Program-made: the position numbers and the translations under genes
NCBI RefSeq assembly: GCF_003545695.1
Contig: NZ_QUZZ01000010.1
Location: 120,212-184,211, forward strand
Direction of reading: 5' to 3'
Origin: Taibaiella helva
GTDB lineage: Bacteria; Bacteroidota; Bacteroidia; Chitinophagales; Chitinophagaceae
DNA length: 64,000 bases
The notes under the pieces: model-generated
Seen by the model: the letters and a program-made list of their open reading frames with translations, nothing else
What the model was told of the DNA's origin: nothing
The model's database searches: none
In this document: one piece after another, positions 51,094 to 60,035 of the stretch
Position numbering within the stretch: the first letter of the stretch is position 1
How the letters are laid out: each line of letters starts with the position of its first letter

Positions 51094-52914
51094 TTAAGAA
51101 AAAACAGGATGGTCGCGGAAAGCCGCTACAGGATTGTCGAGCAGCCCCACCGTTGCCAGGTCCATAAAAGGATTAGCCCGGTTGCGCAGCTGCCGGTTAT
51201 TGCTGAGCTGCAGCTTATTCAGTGCGTCCGGCCGGATATGCGGAACGAACAGGTCAAAGCGCTGATAAGCGGCTTCGTATTCGGGATGCGCCTTCTGGTA
51301 GTCGCGGATGCAGGCGGCAACGAGCGACCAGAAGGCGGTTTCGGAAAAGTCCGTATGCGCTACCAGTATAGCGGAGATAAAGCGCAGGATCGAATCGAAT
51401 ACCTGTGTGAAGAGCGGCAGCGTACGGGCCTCGTCGGTCACCGGTACTATCAGCCTAAGCGCGACTTCCGGCACCTCCATGTCCGGGTTCAGCAGGGAGA
51501 TCTCTTCGCCGATATCTTTCATAATGGCTCTTACCGGCACATGGTCTTCTATGACCAGGATCAGGTTCTCGCCATGCGGCATAAAGACCAGGTCCCATTT
51601 ATAGAAGCAATGCAGCAAGGGGCTGAAATAACATTCCAGGTAGCGTTTCAGCCAGGAGGCCGTGTCCAGCCCTGATGCCCGGATCAGCTCGGGCAGGAAA
51701 GCTGCACCATCGTTGTCGATATGAAGCAAGGCCGCCATGGTCATCAGTTGCTGTCCCGGTTTCAGCTTACTTCCCGGGCTTTCCCGCCAGAGGCAGGCCA
51801 GCATTTTCTTGTAGGGGCTGTCTTCGGGGATAGCTGCATTGAGCAGGCGATGTGCAAAGCTTACACTAGCTACTTCGCGCAGGATGCAGAAGCCTTTTTG
51901 CTGCAGGTAAGCGTCGTCTCCGGTAAGATTATGCAGCCATTCATTAATGCCGGGGTTGGTCTTCATAAAGTAAGGAGACAAGCCGCGGACATAGCCCATA
52001 TTCAGTATCGCCAATGCGGTCTTGACGTAAAACCGTTCCGGGCGACTGGTATTGTAAAACGTGCGGATCGATTGCTGCGGCAGGTAGTTGTCTTTGCTGT
52101 AGCCCAGGCATACCAGGCGGTCCCCGGCGATGTCGGATGCAAAGATATTCGACAGCTTGTTGAACCATTGCCAGGGATGTACCGGCAACAATAAATAATC
52201 TCCGGGCTGTAGCCCTTTCGCTTCCAGCTGTGCATCGAAATCTGCCCGTGTCTCTTCGTCCAGCTCCTGCCGGATCACCTGCTCGTAAGTCAGTGTGCTG
52301 ATACCGGAAAATACCGCTTCGTCCTTATGTCCCGCCAGCCATACCAGGGGAAAGGGCTGCGCCGCTTCGGGAGCATAGCGGCGGTAATCTTCCGCATCGA
52401 AGCCGATGCGGCCGTTGTTGGCGATAAAGCGGGGATGACCGGTCATTGTCCCTTCGATCTGCTGGTAATCTGCTTTCAGCAGGACTTTCACAGAGGGCTT
52501 GCCGTAATGTTGCATATAAGCAGCGCCGCAAAGAGTGCTGCTTACTTCTTCCATATACACCGGAAGCATGCTTTCGGCGATGCCCATGTCTTCCCTGAAC
52601 TCGGATATGAAGGCCATGACATCCGGCGTTGCTGTCTCGCCCAGGTATTCCCTGCTGATGGATGCCGTATCGATATACCAATGATTTAAGACCAGGATAC
52701 GTGCCCTGAAATGATACACGGTATGACCATTACGGCTGCTGAGCCGGTAGCGGCCCCATCCGTCTTCCTGCCCGGTAAGCTCCGGTGTGATGATACGTTC
52801 GTGGGCAAATTCGGCGAGGATCTTGCGCAGGTGCAAACGGTTTACGCGCTGCCATGTACCGGGGCTGAGGTGCGCAACGGAAGCCTCCGGAGCAATTGCT
52901 ATGGGAAATTTCAT
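51094..52914 (-). CDS. NIS siderophore synthetase (IucA/IucC, DesD-like) 2
   Basis: A 606-residue NRPS-independent siderophore synthetase. It activates a carboxylate with ATP as an adenylate and couples it to an amine or hydroxylamine. The ATP site includes GHPRFIANNGRIGFDAEDYRRYAPEA (about 158-183), in the GHPxFxANNGRxGF form I know from DesD, and HPWQWFNKLSNIFAS (about 245). FMPHGENLILVIEDHVPVRAIMKDIGEEI (about 440-468) is the FhuF-like C-terminal signature. It is 27 bp after the first synthetase gene and clearly a paralogue (same motifs throughout, e.g. RGLSPYFMKTNPGINEW). Substrate presumably an N-hydroxy-N-acyl diamine. Confidence 0.93.
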   Translation of the reverse strand: MKFPIAIAPEASVAHLSPGTWQRVNRLHLRKILAEFAHERIITPELTGQEDGWGRYRLSSRNGHTVYHFRARILVLNHWYIDTASISREYLGETATPDVMAFISEFREDMGIAESMLPVYMEEVSSTLCGAAYMQHYGKPSVKVLLKADYQQIEGTMTGHPRFIANNGRIGFDAEDYRRYAPEAAQPFPLVWLAGHKDEAVFSGISTLTYEQVIRQELDEETRADFDAQLEAKGLQPGDYLLLPVHPWQWFNKLSNIFASDIAGDRLVCLGYSKDNYLPQQSIRTFYNTSRPERFYVKTALAILNMGYVRGLSPYFMKTNPGINEWLHNLTGDDAYLQQKGFCILREVASVSFAHRLLNAAIPEDSPYKKMLACLWRESPGSKLKPGQQLMTMAALLHIDNDGAAFLPELIRASGLDTASWLKRYLECYFSPLLHCFYKWDLVFMPHGENLILVIEDHVPVRAIMKDIGEEISLLNPDMEVPEVALRLIVPVTDEARTLPLFTQVFDSILRFISAILVAHTDFSETAFWSLVAACIRDYQKAHPEYEAAYQRFDLFVPHIRPDALNKLQLSNNRQLRNRANPFMDLATVGLLDNPVAAFRDHPVFS

Positions 52915-52941
52915 TGTCTGTGGTGTTTGTGTTTGTACTGT

Positions 52942-54762
52942 TCAGGCCAAAGCTGCTTTACGGGCGGATAAGGGATTCTTCAGCACGCCTGCGAAATGCT
53001 GGTTGCGGAAAGGCGCCGCCATATCGATCATCTTTTTGCTGTTACGGATCTGCAGGCGGTTCAGGCAGGTCTTGGGTATCTCAGCCGTGAACAGGTCGAA
53101 CTTCCGGAACTTCTCTTCCAGTTCCGGATACCTGGCCTGGTAGGCACGGATACAGTCGGCGGCCAGGCCCCAGAATTGCTCTTCAGGATAGTCGAGATGG
53201 GCCACCAGCACTTCGTTGAGGAAGCGGAAAAAGCAATCGAATACCTGGGTAAAGATGGACAGGAGCCTCAGCTCTTCCGGCGCTTGTATGCGGATCCGTT
53301 CAATTGCTTCCGGCAGGGGCTTATCCGGCGATACGATAGCCACCTCTTCCCCGATATCTTTCATGATCGCTTTTACCGGCTTGCCCTGCTCCAGCACCAG
53401 GATCAGGTTTTCGCCGTGCGGCATAAAACGCATGTCATGGTAATAATAGCAGTGGATCAGCGGACTAAGATAACAGTCGAAGTAATACTGCAGCCAGGTG
53501 CTGGTATCCAGCTCCGAGCGGTTGATCAATGCCTTCAGCAGGGCATTTCCCTTCGTATCGACATGCAGCAAAGCGGCCATGCTTACCAGCTGCTGGCCCG
53601 GCTGTAGAAAGGGCTGGGGACTTTCCCGCCAGAGTGTGGCCAGCATTTTCTTATAAGGAGAATCCTGTTGCAGCGCGGTCTCAAATTCCTGGTGAGTATA
53701 GCCTATGGTGGCGCACTCGCGCAACATCATAAATTGTTTTTCCTGCAGGTAAGCGTCCTGCTGCACAAGCTCGTATACCCATTGATTGATGTCCGGTGTG
53801 GTGCGCATGAAGTAAGGCGACAAGCCCCGCATAAAGCCCATATTGAGGATAGACAGGGCCGATTTTACGTAATAACGGCTGGTATGGCTCACATTGAATA
53901 ACGTACGTACGGATTGCTGCGGCAGGTAAAGATCGGCGCTGTTGCCCAGGCAAACGAGCAGACCGGTGGCAATGTCCGCAGCGAAAATATGGGCCAGTTT
54001 ATGGTACCATTGCCAGGGATGCACAGGGAACCAGTAATACTGCGCTTTATCCAGGCCCCGGCCTTCCAGTATGCTATTGAATTGTTCCTGCAGTGGCGCA
54101 TCCAGCTCCTGCTGTATGACCTGCTCGTAGCTGAAGCCGGGCATAGCGGTGAATTCCGTCCTGCTTTTGTGGCCGGCAAGCCAGACAACGTTGAAGGGAT
54201 CAGCGGCTTCCGGCGCATAGTTCTGGTAGTCGCAGGCATCGAAGCCGATCCGTGCGCTGTTGGCGATAAAGCAGGGATGCCCTGCTGTCATCGCATGCTC
54301 CACATCCTGGTAGGCAGCAGCAGCAAGGGTTTCAGCCGGTATGTCATTGTTCCGGTATTTGAAAGCGCTGCCCTGCATACAGCTGATTACTTCTTCGATA
54401 TAAGTGCCAATATCTCCTTCTTCCAGCCCGAGCACGGATTTGTGCTCGATAAGAAATAAGATGGCGTCAGGCTCGGCAGGGATGCCGTCCAGTTCCTTGC
54501 GGATAGATAAGGGGTCGATCAGCAGGTGGTCGAGCGCCAGCGGCCTGGCATTAAAGTAGTACACGATATGCTGGCCCGGCACATCGAGCCTGTATGTATT
54601 GCCGTCGCTGTATGTGCCGGTCACAGCGGGTTCCAGGAGCATTTCGTGACTGAACTCGCAGATCATCTTACGCAGATAATCGCGGTTGACAGTTTGCCAC
54701 AGCTCCGGCGTCAAGTGTGCTGCGGCTTCTTGTGGTGTCAGTGTTTCAGTGTTTGGATACAT
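52942..54762 (-). CDS. NIS siderophore synthetase (IucA/IucC, DesD-like) 1
   Basis: A 606-residue paralogue of the next gene and the first of the operon. Motifs: GHPCFIANSARIGFDACDYQNYAPEAADP (about 165-193), WFPVHPWQWYHKLAHIFAADIATGLLVCLG (about 246-275), QSVRTLFNVSHTSRYYVKSALSILNMGFMRGLSPYFMRTTPDINQW (about 283-328), FMPHGENLILVLEQGKPVKAIMKDIGEEV (about 446-474). The N-terminal ATG at 54762 (MYPNTETLTPQEAAAHL) aligns with the start of the paralogue, so I preferred it to the upstream ATG at 54792. Having two DesD-type enzymes instead of one suggests two distinct condensations or two substrates. The 500-bp region upstream should contain the operon promoter. Confidence 0.93.
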   Translation of the reverse strand: MYPNTETLTPQEAAAHLTPELWQTVNRDYLRKMICEFSHEMLLEPAVTGTYSDGNTYRLDVPGQHIVYYFNARPLALDHLLIDPLSIRKELDGIPAEPDAILFLIEHKSVLGLEEGDIGTYIEEVISCMQGSAFKYRNNDIPAETLAAAAYQDVEHAMTAGHPCFIANSARIGFDACDYQNYAPEAADPFNVVWLAGHKSRTEFTAMPGFSYEQVIQQELDAPLQEQFNSILEGRGLDKAQYYWFPVHPWQWYHKLAHIFAADIATGLLVCLGNSADLYLPQQSVRTLFNVSHTSRYYVKSALSILNMGFMRGLSPYFMRTTPDINQWVYELVQQDAYLQEKQFMMLRECATIGYTHQEFETALQQDSPYKKMLATLWRESPQPFLQPGQQLVSMAALLHVDTKGNALLKALINRSELDTSTWLQYYFDCYLSPLIHCYYYHDMRFMPHGENLILVLEQGKPVKAIMKDIGEEVAIVSPDKPLPEAIERIRIQAPEELRLLSIFTQVFDCFFRFLNEVLVAHLDYPEEQFWGLAADCIRAYQARYPELEEKFRKFDLFTAEIPKTCLNRLQIRNSKKMIDMAAPFRNQHFAGVLKNPLSARKAALA

Positions 54763-55263
54763 ATCGTTCAGTTTTGAGCATATGATCCCCATCTATGCAT
54801 GCCGCATATTTTGAAAAGGGGCTTATTGCTGCCGGTCGGCGGCTGCGCCTATAGGATCATTGAAAATTTATTATCGCAGCCAGCAGGGACAGTATCATGT
54901 CCGGAGGCCTGTGTATTGTTCTGTGTATTCATGCAAATCAAGTACGATAAACGGTGAGCATTCTGCACCAATCCGAACAGGCTATGCTTGCGGCTTATCA
55001 GTGGATACTTAAGCGATGCATAGCGCATGCAAAAGTAAGCGCGCAATCCATTTGGCGATCAAGGCTATCAAAAAATGACAAAACTTAGACTTTGTTGAAG
55101 GGTTCTAAATGAAGGGACAAGTACTGTCGCCCGTTCTTCTCCGTGGAGCGCGCTATAGCTGTATGCCCTTGTACATGGGCATTTCAGGGCATCGGTACTG
55201 TAATGGATTACAGCGTGGTGGTCGCCCGGAATTAGGATACCTTTGCAGTTCATACGCTTGCTT
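54763..55263. other. Divergent regulatory region between siderophore operon and LysR gene
   Basis: About 500 bp without a convincing gene, separating the divergent synthetase 1 and LysR genes. A minus-strand -7-like box TACTTTTG lies at 55030-55037 (about 270 bp before the synthetase start), lacking a good -33. No Fur box with the classical GATAATGAT repeats could be recognised by eye. A dyad at 55163-55182 is listed separately. Confidence 0.5.
55163..55182. promoter_or_regulatory. Dyad-symmetric candidate operator upstream of the LysR gene
   Basis: ATGCCC-ttgtacat-GGGCAT is a 20-bp interrupted palindrome about 80 bp before the LysR ATG. LysR regulators often bind dyads with a T-N11-A core near their own divergent promoters; the centre here fits loosely. 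Confidence 0.4.
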
Positions 55264-56157
55264 ATGTTTGATTACCGGCTTAAAGTATTTTACACCGTAG
55301 CGCAGCGGCTCAGCTTCACTCGCGCTGCAGAAGAGCTTTGCATTACACAGCCTGCCGTAACCCGGCATGTCCGCGAGATCGAGCAGCATTACCAGGTCCG
55401 GTTGTTTGATCGTAACGGCTCCCGGATCAGTCTTACTCCTGCGGGAAACATACTGCTGCAGCATGCCCGCGAATTGTTTACCTTGTACAGCAATCTTGAA
55501 TTTGAGCTGAGCGGCTTGAATGAAGAACATAGCGGGCAGCTGAGGGTAGGGGCCAGTACCACCATTGCCCAATACGTGCTGCCGCCTTTGCTTGCCGCTT
55601 TCCACCAGCGTTTCCCGGGCATACGCATTCATCTTTCTACGGGCAATAGCGGGCAGGTAGCGCAAATGCTGGCGCAAAAGCAGATCGATATCGGTGTTGT
55701 CGAAGGTCAAACCCGTGACAGTGCTTTCCAATACACCCGGCTGGTAGATGATGAGCTGGTGCTTACCGCAGCGGCGGGCCACCCCCTGGCCAGGAAGGAA
55801 AGTATCATGCCCGATGCGCTTCGCCGGCTACCGCTGGTGTTGCGCGAGCCGGGCTCCGGTACCCTGGAGGTGATCGCGCATGCGCTTGCACCGCTGGGCA
55901 TACGGCTGGCAGATTTGCATACCGAAATGCAGCTGGGAAGCACCGAAGGGATCAAAGCTTATCTGCAGCATTCCGAAGGCCTGGCCTTTCTTTCCATACA
56001 TGCCATACTGAAAGAGCTGAAGCATAACGAGCTTTGCGTGATCGAGATCGACGGGCTTCGTATCGCGCGGGAGCTTTTTCTTATCCAGCCACAGGGAGAT
56101 ACCGTGCCCCTGCCGGCCCTGTTCCTGAAGTATGCTTTGCGTTATAACTTCAGGTAA
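55264..56157 (+). CDS. LysR-family transcriptional regulator
   Basis: A 297-residue regulator. The N-terminal winged helix (FDYRLKVFYTVAQRLSFTRAAEELCITQPAVTRHVREIEQHYQVRLFDRNGSRISLTPAG, about 2-61) is canonical. The effector domain begins GQLRVGASTTIAQYVLPPLLAAFHQRFPGIRIHLSTGNS (about 92-130). The ATG at 55264 begins directly at the DNA-binding domain; the extension to 55243 adds only seven residues. Downstream by 76 bp is a YeiH-type transporter gene, an arrangement known elsewhere (YeiE-YeiH). It may regulate that gene, itself, or the divergent siderophore operon; the target cannot be decided from sequence. Confidence 0.94.
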   Translation: MFDYRLKVFYTVAQRLSFTRAAEELCITQPAVTRHVREIEQHYQVRLFDRNGSRISLTPAGNILLQHARELFTLYSNLEFELSGLNEEHSGQLRVGASTTIAQYVLPPLLAAFHQRFPGIRIHLSTGNSGQVAQMLAQKQIDIGVVEGQTRDSAFQYTRLVDDELVLTAAAGHPLARKESIMPDALRRLPLVLREPGSGTLEVIAHALAPLGIRLADLHTEMQLGSTEGIKAYLQHSEGLAFLSIHAILKELKHNELCVIEIDGLRIARELFLIQPQGDTVPLPALFLKYALRYNFR

Positions 56158-56233
56158 TGGGCGATGACGAATAGGTATTTCCCTGCTATATTTTCCCGGC
56201 GGAATTTTGCTTTATCAATTCAAGCAGTTCGTC

Positions 56234-57193
56234 ATGGAAAAAGAGAGCAAGCCTGTAAAGGCAGCGGTATTGTGCCCGGCCACAAGAAAAATCATGTTTA
56301 TCATCGCGGTCATCGCCTGCCTTACGCCGGTGGTTTCGCCGCCGGTAGCGCTGCTGGGGGGTATCTTTCTGGCACACCTGAACGGCAATCCTTACGCGGC
56401 TTATACGCCCAGGGTAACCCATCTCCTGCTGCAGATATCAGTAGTGGGGCTGGGCTTCGGGATGAATGCTGTCGCAGCGCTGAAAGCTGGGAAGGAGGGC
56501 TTTCTCTGGACCGTTGCCTCTATCGTCGTCACATTGACGGCCGGCTGGCTGGCCGGTAAAGGATTGAAAATCGACCGCAAGACCGCTTACCTCATTTCGG
56601 CTGGAACGGCTATCTGTGGCGGCAGCGCTATTGCAGCTATATCACCGGTGATCCGCGCCGAACAACGGCAGATCTCGGTGGCGCTGGGCACGGTCTTTAT
56701 GCTGAATGCGCTGGCGCTGTTCCTGTTTCCCTTTATCGGGCAGCAATTGCAGCTGACGCAGCAGCAGTTCGGGCTCTGGTGCGCGATCGCCATTCACGAT
56801 ACCAGCTCTGTGGTTGGCGCTGCAGCTAAATATGGTCCCGAAGCTTTGCAGATTGCTACCACCGTAAAGCTGGCCCGCGCCTTGTGGATCATTCCCCTGG
56901 CTTTATGCTCTTCGCTGGCTTTCGGGCAGCGCCGGACCCGTATCCGTATCCCTTACTTTATCGGCTTGTTCGTGCTGGCTATGCTGGCCAACAGCTATCT
57001 TCCTTTTATCCGGTCCCTGAGTGCCGGCCTGGTAGCCGTAGCACATGCCGGGCTTACACTTACGCTCTTCCTTATCGGTAGCAGCTTGTCCCGCGATACG
57101 CTAAGGGCAGTGGGCGCCAGGCCTATGATACAGGGTGTACTGCTGTGGGCGCTGATCTCGCTGCTCTCGCTTTGCGCAGTGCTGCAGGTATAA
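56234..57193 (+). CDS. YeiH-family (UPF0324) putative sulfate/anion exporter
   Basis: A 319-residue inner-membrane protein with about ten helices. Family hallmarks are THLLLQISVVGLGFGMNAVAALKAG (about 57-81), YLISAGTAICGGSAIAAISPVIRA (about 118-141) and AIHDTSSVVGAAAKYGPEALQIATTVKLAR (about 186-215). These belong to the YeiH/UPF0324 family, often described as putative sulfate exporters. The ATG at 56234 (MEKESK) is preferred to a TTG at 56207. The LysR gene upstream is the probable regulator. Confidence 0.92.
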   Translation: MEKESKPVKAAVLCPATRKIMFIIAVIACLTPVVSPPVALLGGIFLAHLNGNPYAAYTPRVTHLLLQISVVGLGFGMNAVAALKAGKEGFLWTVASIVVTLTAGWLAGKGLKIDRKTAYLISAGTAICGGSAIAAISPVIRAEQRQISVALGTVFMLNALALFLFPFIGQQLQLTQQQFGLWCAIAIHDTSSVVGAAAKYGPEALQIATTVKLARALWIIPLALCSSLAFGQRRTRIRIPYFIGLFVLAMLANSYLPFIRSLSAGLVAVAHAGLTLTLFLIGSSLSRDTLRAVGARPMIQGVLLWALISLLSLCAVLQV

Positions 57194-57196
57194 AAG

Positions 57197-57235
57197 AAGT
57201 GCCCTATACAACGATGGGTATATAGGGCGCTTTTG
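57197..57235. terminator. Bidirectional terminator between YeiH and SRPBCC genes
   Basis: Stem gccctata / tatagggc extended by four more pairs (one G-U), then tttt on the plus strand; located between convergent genes. Confidence 0.75.
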
Positions 57236-57274
57236 CCGGCAGTGCCGGTAATAAATATACAAGGGAAGCGCTGA

Positions 57275-57775
57275 TCAGGAATTGATCATGCTGCGCAGCT
57301 TTTCGTTCCGGTTGCGCAGGTCGATGCCGCCTTCCAGTAGGGATTTAAGATTGGCAAAATAAAAGGTCCAGCCGGCCTGGCAGCCTACATGGTAGTACTG
57401 CTTGCCTTTTTCGTCGACAGGTATTTTTTCCTGCTTCAGCTCGATCACGTTCTCGCCTTCTATTTCGTGTACGCTTACGGTACAGATACCGGCTTTGCCG
57501 AAGCTGAAGCGAAAAAGGGTACCATCGGCTTCCAGCACTTCGCCGTACTCGACACTGTTATCGTCGTAGCCATGCCAGAGCCATTTATAGGTATCGCCTT
57601 TCTGTATCTTGTCGAAACGGCCGCGTACTTCGCCTGTGGGGCTGGTAAACTCGGCCAGGCGCAGAAACCAGAGCTCCAGCATTTCCTGTGTGGTCCAGGC
57701 TTCATAAAGCGCTTCTTTTGATGCCCGTACATCGATACGGACAACGAAACGGGACCAGTCAAATTGATCTGCCAT
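57275..57775 (-). CDS. SRPBCC (AHSA1-like) domain protein
   Basis: A 166-residue protein of the START/SRPBCC ligand-binding superfamily, AHSA1 branch. Residues 9-40 (VVRIDVRASKEALYEAWTTQEMLELWFLRLAEF) form the typical opening helix-grip, and YYHVGCQAGWTFYFANLKSLLEGGIDLRNR (about 129-158) the long C-terminal helix. These domains bind small hydrophobic ligands or act as Hsp90 co-factors; the role here is unknown. The gene lies 26 bp after the MoxR gene in the same direction, so it probably belongs to the end of that operon. Confidence 0.85.
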   Translation of the reverse strand: MADQFDWSRFVVRIDVRASKEALYEAWTTQEMLELWFLRLAEFTSPTGEVRGRFDKIQKGDTYKWLWHGYDDNSVEYGEVLEADGTLFRFSFGKAGICTVSVHEIEGENVIELKQEKIPVDEKGKQYYHVGCQAGWTFYFANLKSLLEGGIDLRNRNEKLRSMINS

Positions 57776-57801
57776 GATGCGGTGTTTTAGGTTAACGGTG
57801 A

Positions 57802-58827
57802 TTATCGCGGTACTTCCTGCCTTGAGATCAGTTCTTTAAGCACATCATCGGGTGTAGCGCCTTCCATCTCCCGCTCGGGTGTAAGGGCGATACGATGGCG
57901 CAATACGGCCGGCGCTACATACAGCACATCTTCCGGCGTAATGAAATCGCGGCCACGTAGCACGGCGATAGCTTTGGCAGCGTTCATCAGGGCCAGCGAA
58001 GCCCTGGGCGAAGCGCCCAGGTACAGCGAACGGTCGCTGCGGGTCGCTACAGTGATGCGTGCGATGAATTCGATGAGCTTAGGCTCGATATGCACCTGCT
58101 GTACCAGCTGACGGCATCGGGCCAGCTGCTGACGGCTGATCACGGGCTGCAGGGTATCGAGAAGCATTCTGCCTTTCTGCTCATGGTGCTCGTTCAGGAT
58201 ACGGGCCTCTTCTTCGATAGAAGGATAGCCGACATTGATCTTGAACAGGAAGCGGTCCAGCTGGGCTTCCGGCAGGCGGTAAGTGCCTTCATGCTCTACA
58301 GGATTCTGCGTGGCCAGAACAATGAAAGGCGGTTCCATGATATGGGTCGTCCCGTCGACGGTCACCTGGCGCTCTTCCATGACCTCGAACAGCGCTGCCT
58401 GGGTCTTGGCCGGGGCGCGGTTGATCTCGTCGATCAGCACCACATTGCTGAACACAGGGCCCTGCCTGAAGGTAAAGTGGGCCTCCTGGGGATTGAACAC
58501 ACTGGTACCCACCACATCGGAGGGCATGAGGTCGGGCGTGAACTGGATACGGCTGAAGCCGGCATCGACCAGCCGCGCCAGGGTCTTCGCCATTAAGGTC
58601 TTGGCAACGCCGGGCACACCTTCGATCAGTACGTGCCCGTCGGCCAGGAGGGCCGCCAGCAGCAGCTCCATGGTTTCGTGCTGCCCTACGATGACACGCG
58701 CCGAAGCTTCCCTGATACGGCCGGTCATATCCAGCACCGGCTGTATGTCCATCCGGCTCTGAAACAAAGCGTCTTCCGCAACCGGCTTGCTTTCCTTATC
58801 TGCAGACCATTCGTTGTTATTTTCCAT
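57802..58827 (-). CDS. MoxR-family AAA+ ATPase
   Basis: A 341-residue cytoplasmic AAA+ ATPase. Walker A is GVPGVAKTLMAKTLA (about 75-89), Walker B NVVLIDEINRAPAKTQAALFEVMEE (about 128-152), sensor 1 FIVLATQNPVEHEGTYRLPEAQLDRFL (about 168-194) and the lid includes GASPRASLALMNAAKA. MoxR ATPases act as chaperones in assembly or activation of membrane or metal-containing complexes, usually beside DUF58 and VWA genes. Here its neighbours are DUF4350 and DUF4129 proteins (overlap of 11 bp with the former). No DUF58 gene is next to it in the window. Confidence 0.95.
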   Translation of the reverse strand: MENNNEWSADKESKPVAEDALFQSRMDIQPVLDMTGRIREASARVIVGQHETMELLLAALLADGHVLIEGVPGVAKTLMAKTLARLVDAGFSRIQFTPDLMPSDVVGTSVFNPQEAHFTFRQGPVFSNVVLIDEINRAPAKTQAALFEVMEERQVTVDGTTHIMEPPFIVLATQNPVEHEGTYRLPEAQLDRFLFKINVGYPSIEEEARILNEHHEQKGRMLLDTLQPVISRQQLARCRQLVQQVHIEPKLIEFIARITVATRSDRSLYLGASPRASLALMNAAKAIAVLRGRDFITPEDVLYVAPAVLRHRIALTPEREMEGATPDDVLKELISRQEVPR

Positions 58828-60013
58828 GATAAAATTCCCGGATTTGATTGTATAAAGTAAAGAGGAAGGCCTCGTCGGCCTTTACGCCCGACTGCACTTC
58901 TCTGATGTAATGTACTAAAGTATCGGTTTGGGCAATGGCTTTACCCGACTTGGCCGACAGGTTCCTGACAAATTCCTGGTCCAGCAGATTGGTATTGAGG
59001 TAATAGTGGTTCCGGACGAAATCAAGGAAATGCTGTACCATTTTTTCAGCGAGGTTGGCATGGTCCTTTTTATTAAAATACAGGCGGCCGATGGTTTCCA
59101 CAAAAGCTACGGAGGCATTCTCTACCGGTGGTATGACTGGTATGATCGTTTGCCGCCGTTTCATTTCAAACAATATGAAGACAAGCAGGGCGAGCAGCGT
59201 CAGCAGCAGGGCGGTACGGGTGGCCTTATTGCGCCAGATCACGCCCCAGTCGGAATAAGATACATCCCGGTAATTGAAGGAAACGAAGTACACATTGCTG
59301 AAGTTTCCGGGGACATAGCTGAAGAAAGCATCCAGGTATTTACGGTTTTGCTCCTGCAGCAAGAAGTGATTGGAAAAGGCCACCGGCGCGGCATGCAGGA
59401 TCAGCTTGCCCTCACCTATAGCATACAGCACACAGTCGGGTTGCTGCTCTTCGTTGCGGCCTAGGATGAAGAAGGGTGCGGTTACCGTATCCTGGCTCAC
59501 AAAGCCGGCGAGGATATCCCGGTCGTGGTAAGCATAGCTGTAGCTTTGCACCTGGTTGTCTTTATCCTTCAGGTAGATCAGCTGCTGCTTTTTGCCGGCG
59601 AGCGTACTTTCGGGAGACTGTTCGAGCCGGAGCCGCTCCAGCAGCGCGTCATCAAAGCGGGCAGCGCTCAGCACCACCTGGTGCCCCGCTTCAACAAAAG
59701 CCAGCAGCGAATCGACTTCATCTTCTGCAAACTGCAGCCGGAGTCCTACCATCATCAGCATCGACTTGCCCTTATTCTTTCTGAGCTGGTAGCCCAGGTT
59801 GGTCAGCCTCGAAGAGCTTTTCAGCTTTTCCGTACCGGCGCCGGGAAACAGTATCGGCAGGCTGTTGTAGGTAAGATACAAGCTATAGGGATTTTTACTC
59901 ACCTTGTCGAAATCGGCATACCAATAGGTAGGCTGATCCTTCCGGCTGCAACCGGAAAGCAGCAGCAAAAGGGCAGGGAAGAGTAAAACAATAAATCGGT
60001 TCAGGCGTATCAT
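58817..60013 (-). CDS. DUF4350-containing lipoprotein/membrane protein
   Basis: A 398-residue protein. The N-terminus (LFPALLLLLSGCSRKD) is a lipoprotein signal with a lipobox cysteine. Residues about 30-230 form a DUF4350-type domain (YNSLPILFPGAGTEKLKSSSRL, FAEDEVDSLLAFVEAGHQVVLSA). A single membrane helix follows near 270 (TRTALLLTLLALLVFILFEMKRR), and a cytoplasmic helical region of about 120 residues ends the protein (SGKAIAQTDTLVHYIREV). I chose the ATG at 60013, since the upstream extension lacks signal features. The gene overlaps moxR by 11 bp, so translation is coupled. In Bacteroidota such genes occur with DUF4129 and MoxR in an operon of unknown function, possibly envelope assembly. 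Confidence 0.82.
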   Translation of the reverse strand: MIRLNRFIVLLFPALLLLLSGCSRKDQPTYWYADFDKVSKNPYSLYLTYNSLPILFPGAGTEKLKSSSRLTNLGYQLRKNKGKSMLMMVGLRLQFAEDEVDSLLAFVEAGHQVVLSAARFDDALLERLRLEQSPESTLAGKKQQLIYLKDKDNQVQSYSYAYHDRDILAGFVSQDTVTAPFFILGRNEEQQPDCVLYAIGEGKLILHAAPVAFSNHFLLQEQNRKYLDAFFSYVPGNFSNVYFVSFNYRDVSYSDWGVIWRNKATRTALLLTLLALLVFILFEMKRRQTIIPVIPPVENASVAFVETIGRLYFNKKDHANLAEKMVQHFLDFVRNHYYLNTNLLDQEFVRNLSAKSGKAIAQTDTLVHYIREVQSGVKADEAFLFTLYNQIREFYHGK

Positions 60014-60035
60014 CTGGGTTGCCGTTGTGCTATCA

